In this document: positions 1 through 7,967 of the stretch, one piece after another
Numbering within the stretch: position 1 is the first letter of the stretch
Layout: each line of letters begins with the position of its first letter
NCBI GenBank assembly: GCA_028822935.1
Contig: JAPKCM010000040.1
Span: forward strand, 1-36,414
DNA from: Akkermansiaceae bacterium
GTDB lineage: Bacteria; Verrucomicrobiota; Verrucomicrobiia; Verrucomicrobiales; Akkermansiaceae
Length of the DNA: 36,414 nt
Direction of reading: 5' to 3'
Notes under the pieces: model-generated
Seen by the model: only the letters and a program-made list of their open reading frames with translations
What the model was told of the DNA's origin: nothing
The model's database searches: none
Position numbers and translations under genes: made by a program

Positions 1-353
1 CAACCTCAAACGCCTCCACGGGATGGTGGGAAGTGTGACGAACGGAGCAGGCGGCTCGAAATCGGCTGCCATGGTCAGAAAACCCTCTGGAATCTCACTG
101 GTAAGCGACTGGCTTGGTGAAATTATCCATATCATCTTCCCGCAGTCACTTCGCTTGCTCGCCGAGTTCTCCGCGGAACGTAAGCTAACTCCGACAGGCT
201 CCTAGCAGTTCACCATAAGCCCCTCAATTTTCCTCTATGGCCATGTCATTAGCGCCGAAGATGATGCCGGTTTTAGGATATTCAGCGTGCAATTTTCTCA
301 AGCTGAAGATCAGTGCTCTTGTGATGACAGGGTTAATAAATAGTGTTGATTTA
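1..353. other. No intact gene; possible degraded coding remnant
   Basis: I see no convincing gene here. A 60-codon plus-strand frame (23-205) has no recognisable domain. On the minus strand, about 231-349 reads in one frame as a helix-like stretch followed by TGIIFGANDMAIEEN and a stop. That resembles the ligand-domain segment of LacI-type regulators and periplasmic sugar-binding proteins (IFxANDxMA), so it may be a regulator remnant beside the MFS gene. The resemblance is short and stops interrupt both sides, so this is weak. Confidence 0.2.
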
Positions 354-1556
354 TTACAGTGATTGTCGGGAGGGTATCTTGGTGAACCAGGCACAGATTG
401 CGACTAAGGCAAACACGGGCGCTGCACTAGTCATAGCGGAAAAGTAGCTGCCGAGGCGCTGCTGGACATCGGCCAACCACCAGGGCCCTAAAGCTGAAGC
501 TATGACAGCCAAAACTTGGGCGCAGCCCTGGATCTTGCCGAGGTGGGTATGCCCAAAGGCTTGACCAAAGCCAGTAAAGAACAGCACGGAAAATACCCCA
601 CCACAGAAGCCAAAAATACTGGCATGCATGATGACCTGCCAGTCTGATTGCAAGTGGCTGTATATGAGCATCACACTGGTTAGAATCGCAAGGCTCACAG
701 CCATCACACGTGGTAATCCGACTCGGCGCACCGACCATGCTGCTACCATGTTACCTACTAAGCCGGCACTCATCAGCCCTGCCATAGCATAACGAAATGT
801 CTCCTGGCCAAAGCCTAATTCTTGCAAGATGGATTCATTGAACAAACTCACACTTGCGATTAAACCGCCGTACAAAGCCATTCCAATTCCAAAGACCCAG
901 AAGCACGGCGTGCGCAGGGCTTCTCGTAATGTGAGAACGGCCTCGTTACTGAGCTCTTCGCTGGCTTGGTGAGACGGGTCTCCTCGTCCCGCTAATGCGA
1001 CACACAGTAAGCCCAATGTGAGGACTGATAGGCCTATTATCATCCACACCTTGCGCCAGCCATCGATCGCAATTTGCGCCTGGGCACCCACAATCGCTAC
1101 ACTGAAACCTATAGCCACGATTACAGAGAAGACACCCATGGCGATTGCTAAGCGGGTGGTGAACCATTTACCAACGCTGGTGACGCTGATAGTCGATAGC
1201 GCACTTTGCCCAACCGCACGCGTCAGAATTAAAAATGCCATGATGGTAGCCGCCGTCACCCACTGGCTCATGGCCATGACCAAGCAGCCTAATAAGATCA
1301 ATGTCCCTGAGAGGGTGACACGTATGCCGAAACGATCGGTGAGCGGTCCAGCGATTAAGGCACCAATTGTGCCTAGTAAGGTGGCAATCATGTTGAGCCT
1401 CGCGTATTCAGTCCGAGCCATGCCAAACTCAGCGATTAAAGATTCTGTAATTAGCCCTAAACCAACCGTTCGTCCAGGCAAGGTGGCGACCATGGCCAGC
1501 GCTGCGAGCACAACTATTAACCATCCGTAGTAGGGCTTTTGGGTTTTGGAAGTCAA
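354..1556 (-). CDS. MFS transporter
   Basis: Major facilitator superfamily permease of 400 residues, the usual size for 12 transmembrane helices, acting in the inner membrane. The N-terminal helix follows a short PYYGWLIV start, typical of MFS members of the oxalate/formate-like or monocarboxylate-like branch. The conserved loop between helices 2 and 3 is visible as GPLTDRFGIR around residue 70. The C-terminal half has further Gly-rich hydrophobic helices and ends in a short polar tail. Initiation is at TTG (1554-1556) with a weak AGGTG upstream. An in-frame stop lies a few codons farther upstream and no ATG occurs near the conserved N-terminus. The substrate cannot be read from the sequence. 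The gene stands alone between a gene-poor left end and an integrase remnant, so it could have arrived by transfer. Confidence 0.85.
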   Translation of the reverse strand: MTSKTQKPYYGWLIVVLAALAMVATLPGRTVGLGLITESLIAEFGMARTEYARLNMIATLLGTIGALIAGPLTDRFGIRVTLSGTLILLGCLVMAMSQWVTAATIMAFLILTRAVGQSALSTISVTSVGKWFTTRLAIAMGVFSVIVAIGFSVAIVGAQAQIAIDGWRKVWMIIGLSVLTLGLLCVALAGRGDPSHQASEELSNEAVLTLREALRTPCFWVFGIGMALYGGLIASVSLFNESILQELGFGQETFRYAMAGLMSAGLVGNMVAAWSVRRVGLPRVMAVSLAILTSVMLIYSHLQSDWQVIMHASIFGFCGGVFSVLFFTGFGQAFGHTHLGKIQGCAQVLAVIASALGPWWLADVQQRLGSYFSAMTSAAPVFALVAICAWFTKIPSRQSL

Positions 1557-1736
1557 GCTAACACCTAAACAACCCTAGCGAGGATTGGCCAGCCCGACCT
1601 TCGATTCAATATCCTTCTGTCAGAACTTTCTGAGAAAAAAACTTTCGCCCCCCTCCGCTCCGGTCCAAAGGCGGCTTCAAGGCCCTCCCGCCAATAGCAA
1701 TTTCCTAGCAGTCATCCCGAATAGTTCCCCACCAGC

Positions 1737-1896
1737 CTACGCTCTTAAGTCGGCCAGCATCACGTCCCTCTTAATCTTTCCCGCCCTCACGGATTTGCTT
1801 TATCACCTTGCCAGCGAGCTTAGCTCGGAGATACAAGATCCCCGATGGCACGTAGCGAACTAAATTTTCTGAAACCCTCTCCCACTCTTTTGACAT
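1737..1896 (-). pseudogene. Remnant of a tyrosine recombinase (integrase) N-terminus
   Basis: Starting at ATG 1894-1896 the minus strand encodes 41 residues beginning MSKEWERVSENLVRYVPSGI and continuing into YLRAKLAGKVIKQ. This matches the N-terminal beta-sheet, arm-type DNA-binding region of verrucomicrobial phage-type integrases (W..V...L.RY.PSG.Y..R.K..GK..R). A stop follows at 1771-1773. Shifting frame just before it gives KIKRDVMLADLRA, the next expected segment (usually K.KRD.ML..LR), then another stop at 1737-1739. So only the first ~55 of roughly 350-400 residues survive, with a frameshift. It starts 91 bases from the tRNA-Arg gene, which fits a former integrative element. The rest of 1557-1987 holds nothing I recognise. 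Confidence 0.6.
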
Positions 1897-1987
1897 GCCC
1901 AAAGAGTGCAGTTCTTTGCAACAAAGGTGTACAAATGGGAGTCTTCAGAAGCCTTATTTTTACCTAACTCATTAATTAAAAGTGCTC

Positions 1988-2062
1988 GCTCCCGTAGTTC
2001 AACGGATAGAACAAGGGTTTCCTAAACCTTAGATAGAGGTTCGATTCCTCTCGGGAGCGCCA
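1988..2062 (+). tRNA. tRNA-Arg (anticodon CCT)
   Basis: A complete cloverleaf can be folded by hand: 7-bp acceptor stem GCTCCCG/CGGGAGC, D-arm GTTC..GAAC, anticodon stem AGGGT/ACCTT (one G-T pair) with loop TTCCTAA, variable loop AGAT, T-arm AGAGG/CCTCT with loop TTCGATT, discriminator G and an encoded CCA (2060-2062). The anticodon CCT lies at 2021-2023 and reads AGG. A T-run follows immediately and ftsY begins 20 bases later, so the tRNA may be co-transcribed with ftsY. Confidence 0.96.
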
Positions 2063-2081
2063 TTTTTTCTCCACGACTCTC

Positions 2082-2933
2082 ATGGCTGGCTTCTTTAAAA
2101 AACTGATCAATCGCATCACCAACACCGCGGAGATCGCTTGGGATGATCTTGAAGCCGAACTGATCTCCGGCGATTTAGGCGTTCGGCTTTCTTTGGAAAT
2201 CGTAGAAGAACTCCGAGGCCTCGGCCGCAAAGTTTCCTCTGACGACGTCGTCCAAGTGACTCGTGATCGCATCGCCGAACTTTTTCCTGAAGACCAAGAA
2301 CCGCTCTCACCTGGAACCGAAGGCAAGCCCACCGTAATTCTTATGGTCGGAGTGAACGGTGTAGGTAAGACAACTTCCTGCGCAAAGCTCGGCTCGCTCC
2401 TCCAGCAACAAGGTTACTCCGTGTCAGTGGCCGCTGCCGATACCTTCCGTGCAGCTGCGGTGGAGCAACTTGTCCGCTGGGGCGAGCGCCTCAGCCTTCC
2501 CGTCATCACCGGCGCGCATGAAGCCGACCCCTCATCGGTCTGCTACCTGGCGCATCAGCAAGCCATCAAACGAGGGGATCATTTCCTCCTCTGCGACACT
2601 GCCGGACGCCTGCACACGAGGCACAATCTCATGGAGGAGCTTTCCAAAATTAAGCGCACTATCAGTAAGCAAGACCCTGATGCTCCTCATCATACTTTCC
2701 TCGTAGTCGACGCCACCACCGGCGGCAACGCCCTCAATCAAGCCAAGGAGTTTGGCAAAGCCGTCCCCCTCGATGGACTCATCATCACGAAGATGGACGG
2801 CTCAGGCAAAGGCGGCATCGCTGCCGGGATTCAAAAGGAACTCGGCATCCCGCCCCGCTTCATCGGCACCGGCGAAGAACCCGACAAATTCGCGCGCTTT
2901 CAGAAAAAAGACTTCGTCGATAACATCCTCTAA
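2082..2933 (+). CDS. ftsY: Signal recognition particle receptor FtsY
   Basis: SRP-family GTPase that receives ribosome-nascent-chain-SRP complexes at the inner membrane for co-translational insertion. The 283 residues are essentially the NG domain: helical N domain (about 1-80), P-loop GVNGVGKT (90-97), DTFRAAAVEQL (120-130), DTAGR (172-176), specificity motif TKMD (236-239), SGKGG (241-245) and the C-terminal closing loop FIGTGEEPDKF. The long acidic A domain of enteric FtsY is absent. Instead the N-terminus begins with an amphipathic, basic helix (FFKKLINRI) that probably makes the membrane contact. It follows the tRNA-Arg by 20 bases and overlaps the stop of the convergent cutA gene by four bases. 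Confidence 0.96.
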   Translation: MAGFFKKLINRITNTAEIAWDDLEAELISGDLGVRLSLEIVEELRGLGRKVSSDDVVQVTRDRIAELFPEDQEPLSPGTEGKPTVILMVGVNGVGKTTSCAKLGSLLQQQGYSVSVAAADTFRAAAVEQLVRWGERLSLPVITGAHEADPSSVCYLAHQQAIKRGDHFLLCDTAGRLHTRHNLMEELSKIKRTISKQDPDAPHHTFLVVDATTGGNALNQAKEFGKAVPLDGLIITKMDGSGKGGIAAGIQKELGIPPRFIGTGEEPDKFARFQKKDFVDNIL

Positions 2934-3250
2934 CTCTTCACGGATCTTCGGAGCCAATCCAAATAAGATTCGCTTCCCTCTTCCACCTCGAGCACCAAAA
3001 TCTCCGGCACATGATAGGGATGAAGCTGGATTAAGACCTCTTTAACTTTTGAAACGAGGGGCTTCGTTGTCTTAATAAAGGCAATCGTTTCCGACTCCTT
3101 CTCAATCTTCCCTTTCCAAAGGTAGAGAGATTCTCCCGCAGGAAAAAGATTCAGGCAGGCTACGAGTTGCCTTTCCAGTAGAGCTGTGCCAATCTGTCGC
3201 GCCTTCTCGGTACTGGAGAATGTTGTCAGAATGATTCGGGCATCAGGCAT
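2930..3250 (-). CDS. cutA: CutA1-family protein
   Basis: A 106-residue cytosolic protein of the CutA1 family, trimeric ferredoxin-like proteins historically linked to divalent-cation tolerance, though the biochemical role is unsettled. Family landmarks are visible: an initial beta strand ending TTFSS, the helix with LLERQLVACLNLFP (residues about 22-36), the YLWKGKIEKESE hairpin, FIKTT, and the closing YHVPEILVLEVEEG strand with the conserved HPYxVPEI pattern. Length is normal for the family. It is transcribed divergently from the sensor-kinase gene (17 bases between starts) and is convergent with ftsY, sharing the stop region. Confidence 0.93.
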   Translation of the reverse strand: MPDARIILTTFSSTEKARQIGTALLERQLVACLNLFPAGESLYLWKGKIEKESETIAFIKTTKPLVSKVKEVLIQLHPYHVPEILVLEVEEGSESYLDWLRRSVKS

Positions 3251-3267
3251 CTCGCAATTCTTTCGTC

Positions 3268-4437
3268 GTGAAATCCGCCGTCCTTGAAAAAATCCTCTCC
3301 CGGGTCGACCAGATCGAACCCGGCGAAGTCCAGGCGCTCCTTTCCCGCCTCGTCCGGGAAAAAGGCTTCCTCCAAAAAGTCTTCGAAGCCCTCCGCGAAG
3401 GCGTCCTCCTCCTCGATGAAGCCGGCCAAATCAGCTTTATCAACCAAGCCGCCTGCAGATTCTTCGGCACCACCCCTGAACAAGCGCAAGGCCAGCACCT
3501 CGGAAAGATCGTCCGCGGCCTCGAGTGGGATCATTTAAAGGGATCCTCCCGAAGCACCGTCAGCCGCGACCTCGAAGTCTTCTACCCCGAAAATCGCTAC
3601 CTCAACTTCTACCTCTCCCCCATCGCCGAGGAAGAAGACGAAGCAGACTACGGCTACGTCATGCTTGTCCGTGATGTCACCAACGTCCGCGCTGAAGCCG
3701 CAGAAGAAATAGAATCCGAAAAGCTCAACGCCCTCACCCTCCTCGCTGCCGGAGTCGCCCACGAGATCGGAAACCCCCTCAACTCCCTCTCCCTCCACCT
3801 CCAACTCCTCGAGCGAAAAGTCCGCCACTTGGAAAAAAGCGACCAGCAATCCCTCGGCGACCACCTCAGCACCGCACGGAACGAAATCGGCCGCCTCGAC
3901 ACTATCCTCAAGCAATTCCTCCAGGCTATCCGCCCCTCCGCCCCCGAGCGAAAGCCCGACAATCTTCACGAAATCCTCCACGAAAGCCTCCAAGCCCTTC
4001 GCCCGGAACTCGAAAGCCGCGACATCTCCGTCGCCCTCGATCTCGTCGATGATATCCCCCTATTGGAACTCGACCGCACCCAAATCCAACAAGCCCTCTA
4101 CAACCTCATCCGAAATGCCTACCAGGCGATCAGCCCTCCTAATGGAGAGATCACCATCCGCAGCTCGTCAAACGAATACGAAGTCACCCTCTCCATCAGC
4201 GACAACGGCACCGGCATGTCCCCCGAAGTCATGGGAGCCATCTTCGAACCCTTCCACACTACCAAAGCTGCCGGAAATGGCCTCGGACTCCTCATCGTCC
4301 GCCGCATCGTCCGCGAACACGGTGGTGAATTGGAAGTGCAAAGCGAAGAAGAAGTCGGCACCACCGTGACGCTCTTTTTCCCAAGAACCGACAAACAAGT
4401 ACGCCTTCTCGAAGACCAAGCGCCCATCGAAGTCTAA
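3268..4437 (+). CDS. Cytosolic PAS-domain sensor histidine kinase (NtrB-like)
   Basis: Sensor kinase of 389 residues without membrane helices, so it senses a cytosolic signal. Order: helical N-terminus (1-35), PAS domain (about 36-140; LLLDEAGQISFINQAA), HisKA dimerisation helix with phospho-acceptor His165 in AAGVAHEIGNPLNS, and the HATPase_c domain with N-box (ALYNLIRNAYQA), G1 (DNGTGMS), F-box (FEPFHTTK) and G2 (GNGLGL). It autophosphorylates His165 and should pass phosphate to the next gene product: the ATG of the regulator overlaps the last base of this stop codon, indicating translational coupling. Start is GTG 3268-3270; no clear ribosome-binding site is visible. The layout matches NtrB/AtoS-type partners of sigma-54 activators. 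Confidence 0.93.
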   Translation: MKSAVLEKILSRVDQIEPGEVQALLSRLVREKGFLQKVFEALREGVLLLDEAGQISFINQAACRFFGTTPEQAQGQHLGKIVRGLEWDHLKGSSRSTVSRDLEVFYPENRYLNFYLSPIAEEEDEADYGYVMLVRDVTNVRAEAAEEIESEKLNALTLLAAGVAHEIGNPLNSLSLHLQLLERKVRHLEKSDQQSLGDHLSTARNEIGRLDTILKQFLQAIRPSAPERKPDNLHEILHESLQALRPELESRDISVALDLVDDIPLLELDRTQIQQALYNLIRNAYQAISPPNGEITIRSSSNEYEVTLSISDNGTGMSPEVMGAIFEPFHTTKAAGNGLGLLIVRRIVREHGGELEVQSEEEVGTTVTLFFPRTDKQVRLLEDQAPIEV

Positions 4438-5828
4438 TGCATACCCTACTCATCGTCGACGACGAGAAAGCGACCCGCGATGCCCTCCGCATGGCTCTCG
4501 AGGAAAGCTTCGACTGCTATCTTGCCGCCGATCTCACCCAGGCCAAACAAGTCCTCAAAACTGGAGAAATCGATCTCCTCCTTACTGACCTCCGTCTCGG
4601 CGGAGACTCCGGCATGGAAGTCCTCGATGCCGCCCTCGCCGTCCCCTCTCCCCCCGTATCCATCATGATGACGGCCTACGGCTCCGTCGACACCGCCGTC
4701 GAAGCCATGCGCCGCGGAGCTTGGCACTTCGTCACCAAGCCCCTCAATCTTGATGAAGTCGAACTCCTGCTTAAGCGCGCCGTCAGAAGCCGCAGTCTGG
4801 AGAAGAAGAATGAGGAACTCATTGTCGAAAACGAGACTCTCAAGAAAAAGTCAGGGTCCCAAAACCACGGGCTCTCCCGGCTCATCGGAAAATCTGCTCC
4901 GATGGCTCTCATCGCAGAGAAAATCATCCAAATCGCTCCTACTCGTGCCACTGTTCTCATCGAGGGAGAGTCAGGAACCGGTAAAGAACTCGTCGCTCAC
5001 GCCCTTCACGACCTTTCCGGACGCTCGAAAGAAAAATTTGTCGCGGTCAATTGCGCCGCCCTTTCCCCTCAACTTTTAGAATCCGAGCTCTTCGGCCACG
5101 AAAAGGGTGCCTTCACCGGTGCCACCCAACGCCGGGTCGGCCGATTCGAACAAGCCCATGGCGGCACTCTTTTCCTTGATGAAATCGGGGAAATCGACCA
5201 AGCGACCCAAGTAAAGCTGCTCAGAGCTCTCTCGGAACGCACCATTGAGAGGGTCGGCTCCAACCAACCCGTGCAGATCGACGTCCGCGTCGTCACCGCT
5301 ACCAACAAACACCTCGCCGACCTCGTGGAAGCGGGTGATTTCCGGGAAGATCTCTATTTCCGGCTCAACGTCCTTTCCGTCAGAATGCCGCCGCTCCGGG
5401 ACCGCCGGGAGGATATCATCCTCCTCGCCGGTTCCTTCCTGGAAGAATTTGCGCTGGAGAATAGGCGCCCAGTGAAGCCCTTGAGCGACGCCGCCATGGC
5501 CAAACTCCTGTCCTATTCCTGGCCTGGAAATGTTAGAGAATTGCGCACCGCCATTGAGCATGCCGTGGTCATGTCGAATCAAGATACCCTCGACATCTTC
5601 CATCTCCCCGAATTCTTGGATAGCTCTAGGAGCCAAACTGTTTCCCATTCAGAGAAAAACACCCTTGCTCCTGTCGAAGAATTCAATTTGCATGCACAGG
5701 AGCAACGCGCAATCCGCGGAGCTCTGGCAGCAACCAAGGGAAACCGAACGAAAGCTGCCATTCTACTAGGCATCAGCCGACGAACTCTTCAACGAAAGTT
5801 GAGAGACGTCTACCCCACTGAAAATTAA
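4437..5828 (+). CDS. NtrC-family sigma-54-dependent response regulator
   Basis: A 463-residue enhancer-binding protein. Receiver domain: acidic pair D8/D9, phospho-acceptor D51 in LLLTDLRLGG, and K101 in FVTKPL. The AAA+ domain carries Walker A GESGTGKE (177-184), the sigma-54-contacting GAFTGA loop (224-229), Walker B GGTLFLDE (242-249) and the FRLNVL/RxxDI region. A C-terminal Fis-type helix-turn-helix (about 425-460; TKAAILLGISRRTLQRKL) binds upstream activating sites. All residues for phosphorylation and sigma-54 remodelling are present, so it should be functional. It is coupled to the kinase gene by a one-base overlap. The membrane-protein gene that follows starts 5 bases after its stop. 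Targets are unknown; I found no clear GG-N10-GC sigma-54 promoter in the window. Confidence 0.95.
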   Translation: MHTLLIVDDEKATRDALRMALEESFDCYLAADLTQAKQVLKTGEIDLLLTDLRLGGDSGMEVLDAALAVPSPPVSIMMTAYGSVDTAVEAMRRGAWHFVTKPLNLDEVELLLKRAVRSRSLEKKNEELIVENETLKKKSGSQNHGLSRLIGKSAPMALIAEKIIQIAPTRATVLIEGESGTGKELVAHALHDLSGRSKEKFVAVNCAALSPQLLESELFGHEKGAFTGATQRRVGRFEQAHGGTLFLDEIGEIDQATQVKLLRALSERTIERVGSNQPVQIDVRVVTATNKHLADLVEAGDFREDLYFRLNVLSVRMPPLRDRREDIILLAGSFLEEFALENRRPVKPLSDAAMAKLLSYSWPGNVRELRTAIEHAVVMSNQDTLDIFHLPEFLDSSRSQTVSHSEKNTLAPVEEFNLHAQEQRAIRGALAATKGNRTKAAILLGISRRTLQRKLRDVYPTEN

Positions 5829-5833
5829 CCAAT

Positions 5834-7663
5834 ATGAGTAAAAATGAATCCCTCGGCAGCAGTAAAGATGCCGCCATCATGATCCGGAGACTCCTCTTTT
5901 TCGTCCTCCTCTTTTCGCTGGTATTTTTCTACCTCGTTCTAACCTTCAAGGGGCTAACCTCAGCCAGGGGAATGGAGCAGGCGCAAATTGGTCGGGAAAT
6001 CGCAAGAGGCAACAATTTCACGACCAAGGTGATTCGTCCTGCAGCGATCAAACAAGCGGAGAAGACGGAAAGTGGTGAAGTGACTCTTGATAACTTTTAC
6101 GACACCTATCATTCCCCTTTGAATCCCTTCATCTACGGCGCGGTGCTCAAAGCTGTTGGTGGTGATGATTTCGACAAATACCAGATCACCGAAGGAAATC
6201 GTACCATCTACCGCTTGGATCGAGTGATCGCAGCTGTTTCGGTGATCTGTTTTCTGATTGCGATCGGAGTAAATTATCTCCTCATTTCTCGCATCTTTGA
6301 TGTTCGAATCGCAGGTGTGGTGGCCCTTCTCATGGCGCTCTGTGACTTGATGTGGAAGTTCACGCACACCGGCCTTCCGCAGATGCTCATGCTTCTTTTG
6401 TTCTCATGCGCTCTATTCTTCTCCTACCGCGCTTTGGAGGCTACTATTGAAGGGAAAGTAGCGCTGGGATCAATTCTCGTCGCGGCCATATTCTTCGCCC
6501 TCCTTGCCCTGTCTCACTGGCTGAGCATCTGGATCTCTATCGGTTTCGTTCTCTACGCCGCGTTTTTCTTCCGTCCCAAAGGAGTGGCTGCTTTGGCAGT
6601 TCTTGGCATTCTTCTCCTCTTCAGTCTTTACTTTGTCGGGAAAAACTTGGAGTGGACTGGTTCTCCAGCTGGCACGGCGGGGCTCACGCTTTATGGCGGC
6701 CTTACCCAATCTGAAGAAGGGATCATGCGTTCCATGGATCCCGGCGATAAAACCACCGCCATCATCTACAACATGAATTCGTTGTTGCTGAACACATTCC
6801 GCAACATCCTCCTACAGGTGGACGGGCTCTACACGAATTTGGGCTCCATCATTTCCGCCCCTCTCTTTTTCTTCGCTCTCCTCCATCCCTTCAAGCGGGC
6901 TTCCATCGCACAATTCCGTTGGATCATCCTTCTGATGTGGATAACAGGAGCATTGGGCATGGCCCTATTTGGTCTATCAAATAGCGCGGTAGACTCGAAT
7001 CAACTTCACATCCTCTTCGCCCCTATTATGGCCGCCTATGGATTGGCCTTTCTTTCGATCATCTGGAGTCGAATTGAGCTCCCTGAAGGGGGTGGCATCC
7101 TGCGCTTTGGCCATTTCTACCTCGCCGTCATTATAAGTGCCGGCCCACTGTTACTAAGTATTCCGGATGGAATTAGAAGTGGTCTATTAAGAAGCGAAAT
7201 GCCCAAGACCGTCTGGCCGCCTTACTGGCCGCCACTTCTCAACCGAATCCTGCACGACGAAACGGATGACGACGCCATTATCATTACCGACCAGCCATGG
7301 GCCGTCGCTTGGTATGCGGACAGACATTCGGTCTGGCTCCCCAAACGAGTGGAAGATTTGGTAGCGCTGGAAAAAATGGCTGATGATCAAGTGCTCCCCA
7401 TTGGAGGAATTCTCGTTTCTCCTACTTCTTTCAAGGACAACCCCCTTTATACTCCTAGTGCTTTTGGCTCAGATGAGGAATTTGCCCCCATGATGCTAGA
7501 TGCAACCGCCTCCAGGGTGACCCAGGAAGGCGTGGGTCCAGTAGGAAATTTCAGCAAAACATCCCCCATCCTTTCCGGCGTCACCAGACGCTACCCATAC
7601 GCTCTGGAGCTATTCCCTGGGAGAATCGTCCTCTTTTCTCCAAAACCTTCTTCGAACCAGTAA
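5834..7663 (+). CDS. Polytopic membrane protein, GT-C glycosyltransferase-like
   Basis: A 609-residue inner-membrane protein. The first membrane helix (about 19-38) is followed by a periplasmic-type loop GMEQAQIGREIARG (46-59), which resembles the first loop of PMT/ArnT-like GT-C transferases (acidic pair, then AxxIAREM), although the usual Asp-Glu is replaced by Met-Glu. About ten more hydrophobic segments follow between 130 and 450, then a C-terminal soluble region of roughly 140 residues (TDQPWAVAWYADRHSVWLP). GT-C enzymes transfer sugars from polyprenyl-phosphate donors to acceptors outside the membrane; that role is inferred here. It directly follows the two-component pair (5-base gap) and is followed by xseB 7 bases later, so one transcript is likely. 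An alternative is a membrane protein of the same fold without transferase activity. Confidence 0.6.
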   Translation: MSKNESLGSSKDAAIMIRRLLFFVLLFSLVFFYLVLTFKGLTSARGMEQAQIGREIARGNNFTTKVIRPAAIKQAEKTESGEVTLDNFYDTYHSPLNPFIYGAVLKAVGGDDFDKYQITEGNRTIYRLDRVIAAVSVICFLIAIGVNYLLISRIFDVRIAGVVALLMALCDLMWKFTHTGLPQMLMLLLFSCALFFSYRALEATIEGKVALGSILVAAIFFALLALSHWLSIWISIGFVLYAAFFFRPKGVAALAVLGILLLFSLYFVGKNLEWTGSPAGTAGLTLYGGLTQSEEGIMRSMDPGDKTTAIIYNMNSLLLNTFRNILLQVDGLYTNLGSIISAPLFFFALLHPFKRASIAQFRWIILLMWITGALGMALFGLSNSAVDSNQLHILFAPIMAAYGLAFLSIIWSRIELPEGGGILRFGHFYLAVIISAGPLLLSIPDGIRSGLLRSEMPKTVWPPYWPPLLNRILHDETDDDAIIITDQPWAVAWYADRHSVWLPKRVEDLVALEKMADDQVLPIGGILVSPTSFKDNPLYTPSAFGSDEEFAPMMLDATASRVTQEGVGPVGNFSKTSPILSGVTRRYPYALELFPGRIVLFSPKPSSNQ

Positions 7664-7670
7664 GCAGCTA

Positions 7671-7967
7671 ATGGCAGATCAGAAAGAATCAATAGCTCCA
7701 CCTGCCGCCCCGTCATTCGAGGAGGCCATTGATGAGCTGGAGGAGCTTACCGAACGCCTTGCGCATGAACCAAAATCACTGGGTGCGTTAATCGATGACT
7801 TCGAGCGAGGCCAATCCTTGATCCAATTTTGTCATGGTGCACTAAAGAGTGCCCGCGAACGTATCAATGTCATTCAAGCATCCCTTCAGAATGAATCTGA
7901 AGATGACGCACCCGATGATTCCTCAAAATCTTTTTCCGACGTAAACGACGATGTCAGACTTTTCTAA
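7671..7967 (+). CDS. xseB: Exodeoxyribonuclease VII small subunit
   Basis: Small subunit of ExoVII, which with XseA degrades single-stranded DNA to oligonucleotides. The XseB helical hairpin is recognisable: FEEAIDELEELTERL (residues about 16-30), the loop, then LIDDFERGQSLIQFCHGALKSARERI (about 40-66). At 98 residues it is longer than most (about 75-85), having a Ser/Asp-rich C-terminal tail of about 25 residues. The xseA gene is not in the window. The dxs start codon lies 17 bases inside the 3' end of this gene, a strong sign of translational coupling; xseB next to isoprenoid genes is a known arrangement (xseB-ispA-dxs in Escherichia coli). Confidence 0.92.
   Translation: MADQKESIAPPAAPSFEEAIDELEELTERLAHEPKSLGALIDDFERGQSLIQFCHGALKSARERINVIQASLQNESEDDAPDDSSKSFSDVNDDVRLF

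Noticed and set aside
1585-1863. Open 92-codon plus-strand frame
   Set aside because: Pro/Ser-rich with no domain, no ribosome-binding site, and antisense to the integrase remnant, which explains the region better.
1890-1895. TTGACA resembling a -35 promoter box ahead of the tRNA
   Set aside because: It overlaps the start of the integrase remnant in antisense and has no -10 box at suitable spacing.
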